A stretch of DNA of 64,000 nucleotides from NCBI GenBank assembly GCA_944548615.1, contig OX155951.1:17099502-17163501 (forward strand), written 5' to 3'. This document shows, one piece after another, positions 1 through 42,407 of the stretch. The notes beneath the pieces are model-generated. The model was not told the DNA's origin. It ran no database searches and saw only the letters and a list, made by a program, of their open reading frames with translations. How positions within the stretch are numbered: position 1 is the stretch's first letter; each line of letters begins with the position of its first letter. Source of the stretch: Micropterix aruncella. Its lineage: Eukaryota; Arthropoda; Insecta; Lepidoptera; Micropterigidae. Position numbers and translations under genes: made by a program.

Positions 1-1240
1 TGGTCGCAGTTAGCCGGTCTGTGTAATTTTGTATGCAAACTCATCAGTTTGACGGATGGATATTTATTTTTATTTATTTATTTTTTTAAGAAATAATTAC
101 TATAAAACATTGATTTGCTTACAAAAATAACAGAAACCGAATGGCAAAACCTTAACCTTTTGCTTATTTGATTCTGTCACCCAACTGGGACTAGCTCGTT
201 CTAGGGTGGAGAGAGAGGACTCTAATATTAGTAACAATTATGTACAAGTTTTAGTAAAAAGCTAATAATACTAAATTGCCCTAAAATGTGGTCTTCAAAA
301 AATATATAATAATAATGAAAAATATTAAAAGATAATATAATAAATAAAATGGAATTTCATTATATAATCGGCAATAAATATAATATAAAATTCGATTAAA
401 TAATATAAATAAAGTATATGGGAGAAAAGAAAGAAACAGTCATTAATATTTAATATATGTTAAGTAATATAGAATTTAATATAAAAATACCTAGTCAAAA
501 AAATACAATTCATTGTCAAAATAATATATAGGTAAACAACAAAGCCAAATCATTTTTGGTAGTTAGTTCAATGTTAAAATATACTCAACATACATGTTGA
601 AAAATATGTTAATAATTTGTACACCTAATTTTTATTAAACTATTAATTCTAACATCTGATATATGATTAGCCTGTCATGAATTGATAACCATTTCTTTAA
701 TTTATTTTTGAATTCCCGAAATTTCAAATTCATTTCTATTTCCATATTAATCAGATCGTAAAATCTCGGCGTAATGAAAGAGTAATGTCTTTGTCCAAAT
801 GATGTTTTCATTCTGAGTATTATTAAGCTATTTTCTAAAACTTGTCTCAATTTGAGTTATTGTACAAAAATAGCTTTAAGAGGGAAGTTTTTATCTTGTG
901 TAACTTTTACACCTGTAGGTACTTGCTCCTGTACTGTGCCAAAAAAATAAGTAATTTGATAATTAGCTTTCTTTTGTAGGTTTTGTAATTTAATTGCATA
1001 TTTAATACCAAAGCGAAAAAACTAACTTTCTTAACTATAGTTTCTGGTTTAGTCATTGTAAGTATAAGTGCCTTATGATCCCACAGAAAGCTATACCATA
1101 TAAGATTTGTAATTTAGTACATAAAAGAAAAACAAATATTATTTTTTGTAATAATTCTCTTTAATTTATATTTCCTTTGTCTTTATATTTCCTATAAATA
1201 CAATAATACTGATTAAACTATAATAAAATTTTGATGAAAA
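1..1240 (-). mobile_element. LINE C-terminal fragment and 3' region (copy 1)
   Basis: Minus strand 850-635 reads TSFGQRHYSFITPRFYDLIN, FREFKNKLKKWL and a stop, the C-terminal signature of a jockey/CR1-like ORF2. Sequence to the window start is its 3' region, and 1-420 and 885-1240 match 39951-41945. The element runs off the window. Confidence 0.65.
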
Positions 1241-2335
1241 ATGAAGTTAGCATCGTTTTGTCATTCCAGGTGTCATAGGGTACCTACCTAAACTGTCCAA
1301 ATATCGAATATATAATTAGCCAAATGTCCAAATGTCAATAAATCAAGATAAATACAACGTTCATTAACAAATGAAAGGTCTGATTGAGTAGATTATGGTC
1401 ATCATTATTATCACAGAATGCGCACTCGTCTTTAAGCACTGGATGTTTACAGAGGTAACTTGTGTCAATAGGGCCGTGACGGAGCATCCGTGAATTGAAA
1501 TTCGTTTCAACGAATATTGTTTCAAGAAAGACATTTATTCCCTAAAAACGTGCTTTTCTGCGCGAACAAGAGGCCGTGGCGGCCAAAAGCTATAAGAAGC
1601 ATAATTTTGTGGCCTGGTTGTGAGAACACGAAAAAGAATGTTAATACAATTATGACGGATTTTAAAAACCCGGTCCTTAAGCTATCATTTCGCCAAAACG
1701 AAATTGGTAAATTATTTTCATATTTATTGTAAATTATCTTTATTCTGTTACTGTTTTCCAAAAAAAAAAGAGCGAGATTTGTCTTCAGTTTTTCAAAAAC
1801 CTAGAGATGATTCTAAATATTAACAAATATCATTTACACCAGCGTATGGTCTATTTACATAGTACCAAAACAGTTTTTGGAACTTCGGTAGGTCCAAAAA
1901 ATATAAGAAAAAAAATTTGAAATTACGTAATTTCCAGAAATCTTATGGCCAAACATTATTTTTTTTCTATTTATTAAAGATACTTTTGAGTGATTTAAAA
2001 AATAACACAGTGATCTTAAGTTATTTTATTATTGTAATCTAATTTTTACTTTATATTATTATATTATAATTGAAAGCTAAATCGACTATATCAGACGACG
2101 CGCGAAGCCGACATCGCCATTCGTAATTGGCCACTGCCAACGTTGGGACGTATTCCTTGTCACCGCGGTATACCTATACAACTTTATGTAGGTATATATC
2201 GAAAGCGCGCGGGCGCGTGGCATTGCAAAAATACCAAAATTTTTAGTCGCGTCAACTCGGAAGGGAGCCCTAATTATAAATACAAAAGTTTTTTATTTGG
2301 ACTTACCAGCGGTAGTGTTATTTTTTATTATGTTT
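1241..2335. other. Nothing recognised
   Basis: AT-rich with a CpG-richer patch at 2090-2260. No supported gene. Confidence 0.4.
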
Positions 2336-3330
2336 TCTGGTTTTTACCATGGATAATATTATTATAGTGTTTTTCAGTGCACATGCACTATGCACCTTAG
2401 TAATAATAATAATACCGTAATAATAATAACGTAATAATAACATCATGTATGACAAATGTAGATAGTACCTACCTATTTATTCTTGAAAAATTATAGTAGG
2501 TACCTAGTAGGTAGATAGGTAGTAGGTAGTTTTATTATTGTTTACTTATTGCTCTATAGGGCTCTCTAGACGATCAAGCATGCTTGTCAAGCATAGCGTC
2601 CCGGGCTAGGAGGTGATCGTAAACCGCAGGAAATATGCTTTTATTTTTTTAAATATTTATGTAAAATGCCTAATTGTGTAGTTTTATACCAGGGAGTCAA
2701 TCTATCATCAATCAATTACGTCTAATTAACGTGACTCCCTGGTATAAACTACAAAATTGGGCATTTTTGGTGATTATTACAAAAAAATATTTCCTGCGGT
2801 TTATGATCCCTTCCCTGCCCGCGACGCGAAGCTTGTCAAACATGCTTGTTTTTACCATGGATAATATAATTATAGTGTTTTTTAGTGCACGTGCACTATG
2901 CACCTTAGAGGCAGACGTAACGTAAATAATAACATCATACCATTGATCAATGATCATACCTATGTATGTATATGATAAAAGTAGGTATTATTCTTGAAAA
3001 ATTATAGTACTTACATAGTAGGTAGGTAGGTAGCATGTAGTTTTATTTTTCTTTAATTTTTGTTCTCTGGTTTTTACTATGGATAATATAAATATAGTGT
3101 TTTTCAGTGCAAGTGCACTATGCACCTTAGAGGCAGACATAACGTAATAATAACATAATATATTATGCTAAAAGTAGGTAGTATTCTTGAAAAATTATAG
3201 TAGTAGGTAGGTAGGTAGTAGGTAGTTTTAAAAAATATATATTGTTCTCTGATTTTTACCATGGATAATATATTTATAGTGTTTTTCAGTGCACATGTAC
3301 TATGCACCTTAGGGGCAGATATAACATAAT
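2336..3330 (+). repeat. Four diverged direct repeats with taggtaggtag simple sequence
   Basis: Copies start near 2336, 2843, 3062 and 3244. Each reads like ttttaccatggataatat, atagtgtttttcagtgca, tgcactatgcaccttag, followed by aacataataata, and three are followed by attcttgaaaaattatag and a gtaggtag tract. Spacings about 507, 219 and 182 bp; the first gap contains the fold-back at 2574-2849. Confidence 0.8.
2574..2849. mobile_element. Fold-back MITE, nearly complete hairpin
   Basis: Arms of about 125 bp with a loop near 2715. Outer arm caagcatgcttgtcaagc, middle aaaccgcaggaaatat, inner tataccagggagtca, each matched in inverse on the other side. Confidence 0.85.
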
Positions 3331-3339
3331 AATAACACA

Positions 3340-5135
3340 ATATATGATAAAAGTAAGTAGTAATTAATAAATGGGTAATCTATGTTTTTCACGAAAGTTC
3401 GTAATTTGTCCTAGCACATACCCCGATCACCACGCCCAATACTTCCCCTCCCCTTTTTGTCATGCAAAACGAGAAGGGAGCTCATGAAATCAAATCAAAT
3501 CATCTAATTTTATTGGCATGTAGGTAATATGGAGTTGTTGATTGAATTAGCTGTTAACTGCATAGGTTGGTCCTTAGCCAATACGCACTAAAGTTTTAGT
3601 TTTATTTTATTTAGGACGCGCCAAGAGGTGGGGAATAGATCGACCGAGAGCGCCCCGAATAGGTGTCTGGTAGTACCTCTAGATACTTATACGAGGCTCC
3701 GACCCTTTTGGAGGGGGAGTCGTGTGTTTGACCTTCCTCCCGCGAACGCGTGGCGCTCCTATTCAAAGTAATCAACCTAACACAGAATATAAACGCTCCG
3801 CTGTTGATAAATCCTGTATCCAGGATCGGTTTTGTCAGTGGGGTCGGTGGCGGTACCCACGTTGCCGTTACTTTTGGGAGTGTTTTTAGAATAATTGGGA
3901 GTTTTTGTGCCAGCGACAGGCGGGCCGCGGACACAAAAGAGCGCGCATACACACACAATGCACACAAACAGACGCACACAAGCGCGGCAAGGGACGGGCG
4001 AGCGGCGGCAGCTGCCGCGTTGCCTCGCCTATAACGCACAGCGCTGCCAACGGAACATTTAATATTATTACCTACAACATTTTTATTAATCAGAAGATTT
4101 CTCGCTCGTCTTCGCTTACTGCCTATTTAACACAATCTCGCTAATGGGTCCAAAGGACACACCCCTTCCGTATGTTGCTTAATGTTATTAATGCCGTATG
4201 TTCGACGTTTGCAACGTTGCCGCTCTTTAGTAGGTACCTTTTAACGATAGTGTAGCACAGCAAATTACGACCTTGGTCGTCCGTCAGTTAGCGCGCCGCG
4301 CGTGAGCACTACGGACGTAAAAGAAATGTAAGGGTTCGAGGTGTGTAGGGATACGATAAGCCTACATGTGGTCATAAAACTATGGAGAAAGTTCGAATAT
4401 TTTTATAATGGATTTTGGTGTAAAAACAATAAAACATAGTATTTGATTAATTGATGTCTTTCTTTGTTCATATTTACTCCTTCTTAGAAAGTAATATTTA
4501 CTTTTATTAAGCAGTTTTGGAATAAAGTTATGAAATTATACCGGGTCCAGTGGACCCGGTAGCGATTACTTATGCTACGAATTAGGGCGCGACTTCCTAA
4601 GTGTTAAATGTAACATAGATGTGTGGCAGGACACTGCTTCTTGAGACCAGAGTGCGAAATAATAACCTTTTATGGTTTTATAACGGTTTGACTCATTGAC
4701 CTGGTGCTTATGCGGCACGACAGCAAGTAAGATGCCGTCTGGCAATTCACGATAAGTCGCTCATCGTCGAATGACGACAATTGTATATAGTATCGTCGCT
4801 TCAGAATTCCTCCACTGATCATCATCAATCGGTAGTATATCAGAATTTATGGCCGGCATAAAACGACCATAATTCTAGTAATAAAGTTATCGTTATGTCG
4901 TCGGCTTAACGACGTACGCATACATGCTGTCGATATTACCTACCACACGCGACCGACCGTTAGTGCTGATTGTAATCGAGCACTGACAACCGGCCTATGA
5001 ATTTCGTTTTTGTCCTAGTTCTGTTTCTGTCCTTCCGCGTACTTTGCCTGTTTTTAAAGTTTTGCTTATAAATAATAGGTAAGTAAGTACTATTGTTTGA
5101 ATTATTGCTTATATTGTTTTCTTTTAATTATTGCT
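3340..5135. other. Intergenic, no gene supported
   Basis: 3830-4060 is CpG-rich with a (CA)n-like cacacac stretch; open frames over it on both strands are composition artefacts. ataccgggtccagtggacccggta at 4540-4562 is a near-perfect palindrome. Confidence 0.4.
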
Positions 5136-5720
5136 ATACAGGATGACTTTTTTTATTAGCGGCATACTTGAAGTGGATTGCATGGATACCGGGCCATCAA
5201 GGCATACCCGGTAACAAAGAGGCCGACAGACTGGCAAAACTAAGCGCACTGGATTGCCCGGTGGAGCCAGTTCTTGGGGTCCCCTTCGCTATAGGTAAGA
5301 AATTCATCAGGGACTGCTTGGAGCAGGAACATCGGGCATCCTGGAAACAGAGCCAAGGATGTCGCCAGGCAAAAGCCATGATGGAGCAACCACTTTCAAA
5401 GAAAACCAAGGGCCTACTTGACACGAGCAAGAAGAACTTTATAATCACTATCGGTCTCCTCACCGGACCCACGACCCTTATAGCACAGCTATTCAACCTT
5501 GGCTTGACCGAGGACAAGCATACACATCGTTGGTCGCTGCCCAGGCTTCGCCGCAAAAAGACACAGTTTACTGGGACGAGCCTTTCTCGAACCCAGCGAT
5601 CTGCCCAACTTGAAGGTCAGTGATCTGCATGGACTGGTAAACAGTAGGTACCGGGCTACTAGCAGACCACTGACCCAACCACAAAGTGGGTAGTTACAAA
5701 AGATCTTGTAGATCCAGGTG
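5136..5720 (+). mobile_element. LINE RNase H domain and C-terminal fragment
   Basis: Reads WIPGHQGIPGNKEADRLAKL (RNase H motif with catalytic Asp), then LLTGPTTLIAQLFNLGL, a frameshift near 5530, then CPGFAAKRHSLLG. This is the RNase H plus HLxxC tail of I/R1/LOA-type LINEs. Just before it, tatacaggatgact looks like a Tc1/mariner-type end. Confidence 0.8.
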
Positions 5721-5837
5721 ACATCAAGGGCTGGAAACAAGCCCCCACTCCGTTTACTACTTCTACTACAGGACGAGCAAATAATCAGCCTTTAATTAAA
5801 AAAAGGAGAAAAACTTTTTTTCTTTAATTTAAAAAAA

Positions 5838-7410
5838 TAGTATAAAAAGTTTAGCGCGTTGCGCCATATCGCGAATATTGTTTATTTGTGATGATTTACC
5901 TACTGCTAGATGGCGCAGCGCGTTCAACGCTTCTCAAACGTTTTTCAATAAATACAATTTACAAATAAAAAAAGTTGCTTCTTTGCTCGTATTGACTTAC
6001 CCTACTGTGCCCACTTCAATGGGAGTTAATGGGCCCATGCTGGGTTGGCCACTAAGACCCATGTGTTCAGGGTCGGTCACACTCACGGGTCAACCTAACC
6101 TATCCGACGGCCTCCACGCATGAGGTGCGAACCTGGGTAGGCCTTGGTCAGTTTCCCCTGGGAATCAAACCTCTGATGCTCCTGGACGGTCTGCGCACCG
6201 TGCAGCGCAAGCTCTGACTAACATCTTGCGGTGTCAACTACAACGGGCGAGCCCGTCACCACAGGACGTTTTAACGATTAGTCGTTCTATCGCCCTGCAG
6301 TGAACGTAGAGACTTTGGACAGTACATTCTACGTCCAGCTACGTCAACAACCCGTGAGAGTCCAACGCCTTACCGCGAGTTAGCCAGGAGTAAACCCGGC
6401 GGGCTCGAGATACTCGCGCCCTCACTTCCAATTGTGACCAGATTTCTCCGGTCTCTCGATTGGTACCGAGTTCGAGGTCGCTTGCGCGGTCCTCTCCCTT
6501 ATGAAGCGGTGAAACGGAGAGCACAACCGATTGGAGCAAACCCCGCACGGTGCGCAGACCGTACAATCTTCGCGGACCAAGGCGTCCTTTGCCCGCCTCT
6601 TACCCGGGATCGGATGGCCAATGGTCAATTCCAGAGCAGTCGCCATAAGGTACGCAACCACCCCCGCTCTATAGGAAACAGTACAGTTCCCAGACTCCCC
6701 CGACTGTTAGTCGGAGAGCACAACCGATTGGAGCAAACCCCGCACGGTGCGCAGACCGTCCAGGGGCGCCAGAGGTTTGATTCCCAGGGGAGACTGGTTG
6801 ACCCAGTGTCCTACCCAGGACTCGCACCCCATGCGAGGAGGCCGTCGGATGGGTGTTGACCCGTGAGTGTGACCGACCCTGGACACATGGGTCATCGTGG
6901 CCAACTCTGACTAACAGTCGGGAGAGTCTGGAAGCTGTACTGTTTCCTATAGAGCGGGGGTGGTTGCGGACCTTACGGTGACTGCTCTTGAAATGACCAT
7001 CGGCCATCCGATCCTGGGTGAAGAGCCGGGCAAAGGACGCCGTGGTCCGCGATAGATTCGGTATACACCGTTTCACCGCTTCGTAAGGGAGAGGACCGCG
7101 CAAGCGACCTCGAACTCGGAACCAATCGAGAGACCGGAGAAATCTGGTCACAATTGGAAGCAAGGGCGCGAGTGTCGGCCCGCCAGGTAACATTACTGGC
7201 TATCTCGCGGTTAACGCGTTGGTCTCTTGCGGGTTGTGGCGTAGCTAGATGGTGGACTGTCTTGTCCCAAGTCTTCTACGCTCACTCCAGGGAGATAGAA
7301 CGACTAATCGTTAAAACTTCCTGTGGTGACGGGCTCGCCCGCTGTAGTCGACAACCCAAGTTGTGCCCACTTCAAGGATGTCTTTAATAAAAAAACTCAC
7401 GGTGTATATT
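5838..7410 (+). repeat. Interspersed repeat family X, copy 1, split by a fold-back element
   Basis: 5838-6019 and 7376-7410 together correspond to 45330-45664: gctagatggcgcagcgcgtt, aaaagttgcttctttgctcg, acttcaaggatg, then actcacggtgta. The interruption is 6020-7361. Confidence 0.65.
6020..7361. mobile_element. Compound fold-back element (A-B-A'-B') with 14-bp target duplication
   Basis: 1342 bp flanked by tgtgcccacttcaa at 6006-6019 and 7362-7375. Module A (about 6049-6210) is inverted at about 6735-6900. Module B (about 6234-6716) is inverted at about 6908-7355 with many shared 20-mers (for example cgcttgcgcggtcctctccc). GC-rich versus flanks. A 44-bp piece starting gagcacaaccgattggagca also occurs twice directly (6517, 6716). 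Open frames inside are on repeated modules and not recognisable; no transposase. Confidence 0.85.
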
Positions 7411-7559
7411 GAAAAGGTAGGACCCTCCCCCCTTTCCATAAGATATGATATAATCATATCTTCAGCGTTTTGTATCGCGTGCCCAAGAGTGCGGTCAAAC
7501 GGCTCATGAAATTGAGGGAAATGTTTTTGTAATAAATTATTTCAAAAGTAGCAAAAATA

Positions 7560-7899
7560 ACATTTATTTTTGATCTGGCAACGCTTCTAATACGGCTGTA
7601 AATATACGGCAAGTACATCGCGCGCCAGCCGTTCTCGCACGCGAGGACCTCTCCGCCTCCTCGTTTGCGCGACTTTGCCTCACGGTTTCAAATCGATAAA
7701 AACAGTACAAAAAACCGAAATAAAAGTTATTCGGGCATTGTGCAGTGTTCGAAGTCGGTCGTTCGGCGCGGGATGAGGCGGTGGGCGTATTGAAACGGTT
7801 GTTGTTTGTGCGTACGCGAAAGGCGAAAGTGCAAGTCGTCGGACGGATCGCATCACGTCGCGATGAAAAGCGCACATAGAAAGTGTGTTATTGCGAACT
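7560..7899 (+). promoter_or_regulatory. CpG-rich promoter / 5' leader of the Sp gene
   Basis: About 340 bp of CpG-rich sequence just upstream of the first coding ATG, in otherwise AT-rich DNA. No clear TATA box. Contains AATCGATAAA near 7689, close to a DREF-type element, and an initiator-like GCAGTG near 7741. Transcription start is inferred. Confidence 0.45.
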
Positions 7900-38193
<30,294 letters not shown>

Positions 38194-38838
38194 ACCAATC
38201 TCCTATTAGCCCTATCGAAACCGAAATATCTGTGATAAATATTCAAATATTATTTAGTTTTATATTTTTTTATCTTTGTAATATTTTAAAGATTATATTT
38301 ATTTCATAGGCGTAATTATAGTTCCTTCGCAGTAGGTACTTTAGTACTAAAGAGAAGGAAGTGATGTGATGTATTGAATTACAAAGGATCTCCACAGTTT
38401 GTGGTTCCTTCGACACTGATAGATTTTTTTAACTATACTTGGTATGTGTTTGTTTGTGGTTGAGTGAGTGTATGTAGTTAGATTTTTGTACGGACTCCAG
38501 AGGTAAAAGATTTGTGACCAAAATGAAATATCAAAATTTCTTGCCGTGGCCTGCGTTTCATCACTGCCTCCTGTCACGCGCCCTCTTAAGAATCAATACC
38601 TGCATAAAATTTTCGCTGCGTTCTGCGATTATTTTACGCACATGTGTTCGGGTTGTAAGAAAGAATAAGTCTGTAAACGGATACTGCCAAAAAACAGTCT
38701 GTAATAAAATGCACGATGTGGCCCCTTATATTTAAGCTGATAGTTTCTCAAGACCTCTGCGAAATTTCCACTGCTTTTTGTGGCTATTTTACGCGGCTGG
38801 CATATAAGAAAGAAGACAAAATATCTTAACGAGTTTTG
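38194..38838 (+). other. Probable Sp gene 3' untranslated region
   Basis: AT-rich noncoding sequence follows the stop. A canonical AATAAA is at 38703-38708. A piggyBac-type element begins at 38843, so the transcript probably ends before it. The exact cleavage site is not visible. Confidence 0.4.
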
Positions 38839-38842
38839 TTAA

Positions 38843-39461
38843 CCTTTTCCGGCGCGGTACGGTGATAGACGTGATTTGTGGGGCTCTGTGATATGGCAGC
38901 ACTGTCAAAGACGTAATTTTTTTGGCGTTCAGAAATGCCACTTACTGCAGTTTATTTTCAATGGCAGCCTCGTATGGCCTGTTCCTTTGGCATTATTAAT
39001 ACCTCGTTTCATATTCTACCGCTGCAGCGGACCGGTTTGCAAACTACACAAACACTCAAATAAAGAGTCACACTCACAGACACAACGGCGACAGCCGTGG
39101 ATCTTCTTGTATGAAGAAGTTTCCTTCTTTTTGTATGAAGAAGTTCTGTGCCATTCCAAGACCTCTCGGCCACCGCTGACCGCGCGCACAGTATACCAGA
39201 CAGTAGAAAAAAATTGAAATCAAAGCGAATACGTCATGAGTCGTAAGGGCTTAGATATGGTCGCCAGATGACTCGCTACTCGGCCCGAGCAGATATCCGA
39301 ACGCTCGAAAAGGTCGCCAGCCTTTAACTGCGCGTAATGCTAACTAAAGGCGTTCGTCGGGACGTACCCCTCTGCCCACATTTTTCGCACCCTCTTCCCG
39401 CAATGCCCTGTAGCTCAAGAGTAAAGCTTCTGGTTTGTATACTGTGCCGCGCGGGAAAGGG
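38843..39461. mobile_element. piggyBac-type element with GC-rich inverted repeats
   Basis: Flanked by TTAA at 38839-38842 and 39462-39465. The ends CCTTTTCCGGCGCGGTAC and (reverse complement) CCCTTTCCCGCGCGGCAC are a good terminal inverted repeat. 619 bp, no transposase. Inner parts (cagtatacyagacagtag, cgcaccctcttcccg) recur near 60620 and 60970. Confidence 0.75.
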
Positions 39462-39950
39462 TTAATAGACGCCTCAACCGTCCACGTCACGAAGTCAAGA
39501 CACCTCCGCCCTCAGAATGAATATTTTTCATTACAATTATACAAATTAAAGAGATGGAATTGCACATCACTCCTTTTTGTTCAAGAAAGAACTTTTTTCC
39601 GGTTCGCAGCTCTAAATGGCGTGCCATAAAATTAAACATGAAGAATGAAAGAAATAATATTAAATTTTGTTTGTCAACCAATTGGAGGATTAATTATGCG
39701 AAGAGTGCCTTCAAGGTGTAAATAATAGATCTAATGTTATTATTATTATGAGCTTGTAAGTTTATAAACTGAAGTTAAATTATGTCAATAAAATATTGTT
39801 ACTAAATTGACTTTTTTTTTTGGAGATATTAGCAGGCTACGGTCAGCATGACGAGCATCTAATAAATATCTCCCTCTCCCTTTCTAATTGTTTTACCTAC
39901 ACACTTGCGGTTTCGCACCAACTTAGTGACCACTAGACTGCGTTGTGTGG

Positions 39951-41945
39951 TAGTCGCAGTTAGCCGGTAAGTAATTTTCTATTTAAGATATCTATTTAAG
40001 ATATCTACTGCATACTCGTCAGTTAGACGAATGGTTAACTTATCATCAATATATTTTTAATTTTATATTTTTAGGGAATCGTATTTCTTTATTTCTTTGT
40101 TCTTTATTTAGAAATCACACAGTATTAATAACACAGTACTTTATTTAGAAATCACACAGTATTAATAACACAGTAAATTTCATTATTTATTTATTTATTT
40201 AATTTATTTAGGAATTAATTACTATAAAACATTGATTAGCTTACAAAAATAACAGTAACCGAATGGCAAAACCTTAACCTTTTGTTTATTTGTTTCTGTC
40301 ACCCAACTGGGACTAGCCCGTTCTAGGGTGGACAGGACTAAAATTACAATCAAGTTTGCTTGATTGCTTACAAATGTACAAGTTTTAGTAAAAAGCTAAT
40401 AACACTAAATTACCCTAAAATGTGGTCTTCAAAATAAAAAATAAATAAAAAATGTTAATAAAAAAATATTAAAAGATAATATAATTAGTTTTAAACTGTG
40501 GCAATTAAACTGTGGCAATTGGTTCTCATTGGGGCGTATATCGATGTAGCTTAGGGGCCGTCCACATATTAAGTAATCACCGAGAGGGAGGGGGGGGTTT
40601 GGAGCTGAGGCTTACACTTGATTACGAGGGAGGGGGGGGGGGGGGTGCCGTCACCGCATGGCATTTTTTTTGGTCTACACCTTTGGGAAATAGCGCAGTG
40701 CCGCGCCGAAGATACCCCTGCGCGATGTGCGTGGATAGTCCACGCACTCGTCTGCGGTTGAGTCGCCGCTTTGGCCGGCAGCCGGTGGCCGCTCTGCGTC
40801 GCAGCGGCACGGCAGCTGCAACTCTGGACTAGCGCGCCGCTGCACGCTCCAACTCAATCTTTGTCAGTGTTATTAAAGAGATTTCCATAATCCACAGACT
40901 ATCCTAGGTATACTAAGTCTGCATATTATCTCTTAAATTGGTTATTAATGGAATGGTATTAATAAACCAGCTTTAAATCCCGAATCCGCGAGTTTGACAT
41001 ATGGGTTGAAGCGCCTTTTTGTAAAATTCGAAAAGTTTTTTAAACTTCAAAGTCAAGAGGTTGAGATTTTGTAATTATGTACTTTGAATTAATAAAGTAC
41101 ATTTTTAAAAGCATTCTAAAATGTTTTTTCACTTACTCTCTTCAACCACTTTACCAAAATTTGGTTGATTACGTAATCTTGGGGGGGGGGGGGGGGGGGT
41201 CGAAAATCCCAAAAACGTGATTACGTAATATGTGGACGGCCCCTTGTGTAACTTTTACACTTGTACTTGCTCCTGTACTGTGCCAAAAAATCAAAGTAGT
41301 TTGATAATTAACATCCTTTTGTAGGTTTTGTAATTTAATTATATTTTTATTTCCAAAGAAAAAAAACTAACTTTCTAAACAATAGTTCCTGATTTAGTCG
41401 TAAGTATTTATCTCGAAGAAACGTATGCCATTAACCTGTTCTCTGCCGGAGAGGGCACCGGTGACTGGCGGGTGCCCTGGATCTAGGCGCTAGGCGACTG
41501 GTGACCTCAAAGCAGACCTAATTTTGAAGCGAATTTGTGAACTACTGATGGGTGGGGGTGACCGGAGGCTAAGACCTATCTGGTGCCTTAGTAACGAATA
41601 TTCGTTTTTATATATCACTGCACCCTGTAGGCTAAGTAACTATGGAACCCTACTAGTAATTGAACCCTAATTTATACTAAAGGTTAAGTTTTAACCTAAT
41701 GCATCAACTTTCAGCAAAAAGTTTTAATGTAATTTTCTCATGTTTTCTATATTCTGCCGTAGAAGACATGAGAAGATTACATGTGTTAAGGATTTGTGAT
41801 TAAGAATGTGTTATGGATTTGTGATTTAGTACTTAAAAGGTAAATAAATAACATTTTTTTGTAATAATGATCTTTAATTTACATCACATACTTCCTTATA
41901 TACAATAATCTTGATTAAACTAAAATAAAATTTTAATAAAAACAC
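39951..41945 (-). repeat. LINE 3'-end repeat, second copy (nested)
   Basis: Matches 1-1240 (shared tcgcagttagccggt, tctgtcacccaactgggact, cctgtactgtgccaaaaaa). It lacks the coding tail found in copy 1 and is split by the inverted-repeat element at 40554-41243. Orientation is taken from the coding tail of copy 1. Confidence 0.7.
40554..41243. mobile_element. Inverted-repeat element with GGGGCCGTCCACATATTA ends and poly-G tracts
   Basis: 27-bp terminal inverted repeats (ggggccgtccacatattaag and, reversed, gtgattacgtaatatgtgga). Subterminal G runs at about 40591, 40632 and 41180 alternate with gattacgt. The undisrupted host repeat at about 885 confirms the insertion. No coding. Confidence 0.75.
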
Positions 41946-41983
41946 ATTTAAAAAATGGTGGTCAAAACGTCGAATGGTTAGAT

Positions 41984-42320
41984 CACTGTTTTTTAATCTT
42001 TTTTAGATCACAGCTGTAACTAAGCATTCAATAAATATTTTGTTTTTGTAAAAACAATGGCGAAAACCACATTAATTTTAACTGTTTTTCAATTGTGAAT
42101 CTGAACTTATCTAAGATCAACATAAAATTTTGTAAAAGAAATAGCAAAAATCAGATAATAGGTATGTTTCTCTTCCGAAGCTGTAAATGTCTGCATATTA
42201 TGATAGATTTTGTAATATTTTCGATTTTTATTTTTAGAATCGCTTGCCATCCCCCGGGAGTCTATTTGCGACCCCCTCGGGGGTCGCAACTACTCGCAAC
42301 ACACTGATTGAAAAACACTG
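41984..42320. mobile_element. hAT-type MITE
   Basis: Ends cactgttttttaatc and gattgaaaaacactg are inverted; flanks ggttagat and gattaaat match at 6 of 8 bases as an 8-bp target duplication. Contains a GACCCCC...GGGGGTC hairpin near the right end. Shares its interior with 32233-33025. Confidence 0.7.
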
Positions 42321-42407
42321 GATTAAATTATCACAGAAGTTCAGGAACGTTACCTATCTAGGGTTAAAATAAAATTTAAAAAAAACACTTATTACGTATT
42401 TAAAGTC

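Noticed and set aside
3611..4144. Overlapping frames on both strands in the CpG-rich patch
   Set aside because: Composition-driven, with low-complexity Ala and Cys/Val runs and no family match.
6339..7193. Arg-rich open frames of 140-174 codons in the fold-back element
   Set aside because: They lie on the repeated modules on both strands, so they echo one another. No recognisable domain.
40512..40857. Frames in the poly-G element
   Set aside because: Gly/Pro-rich artefacts inside a TIR element.
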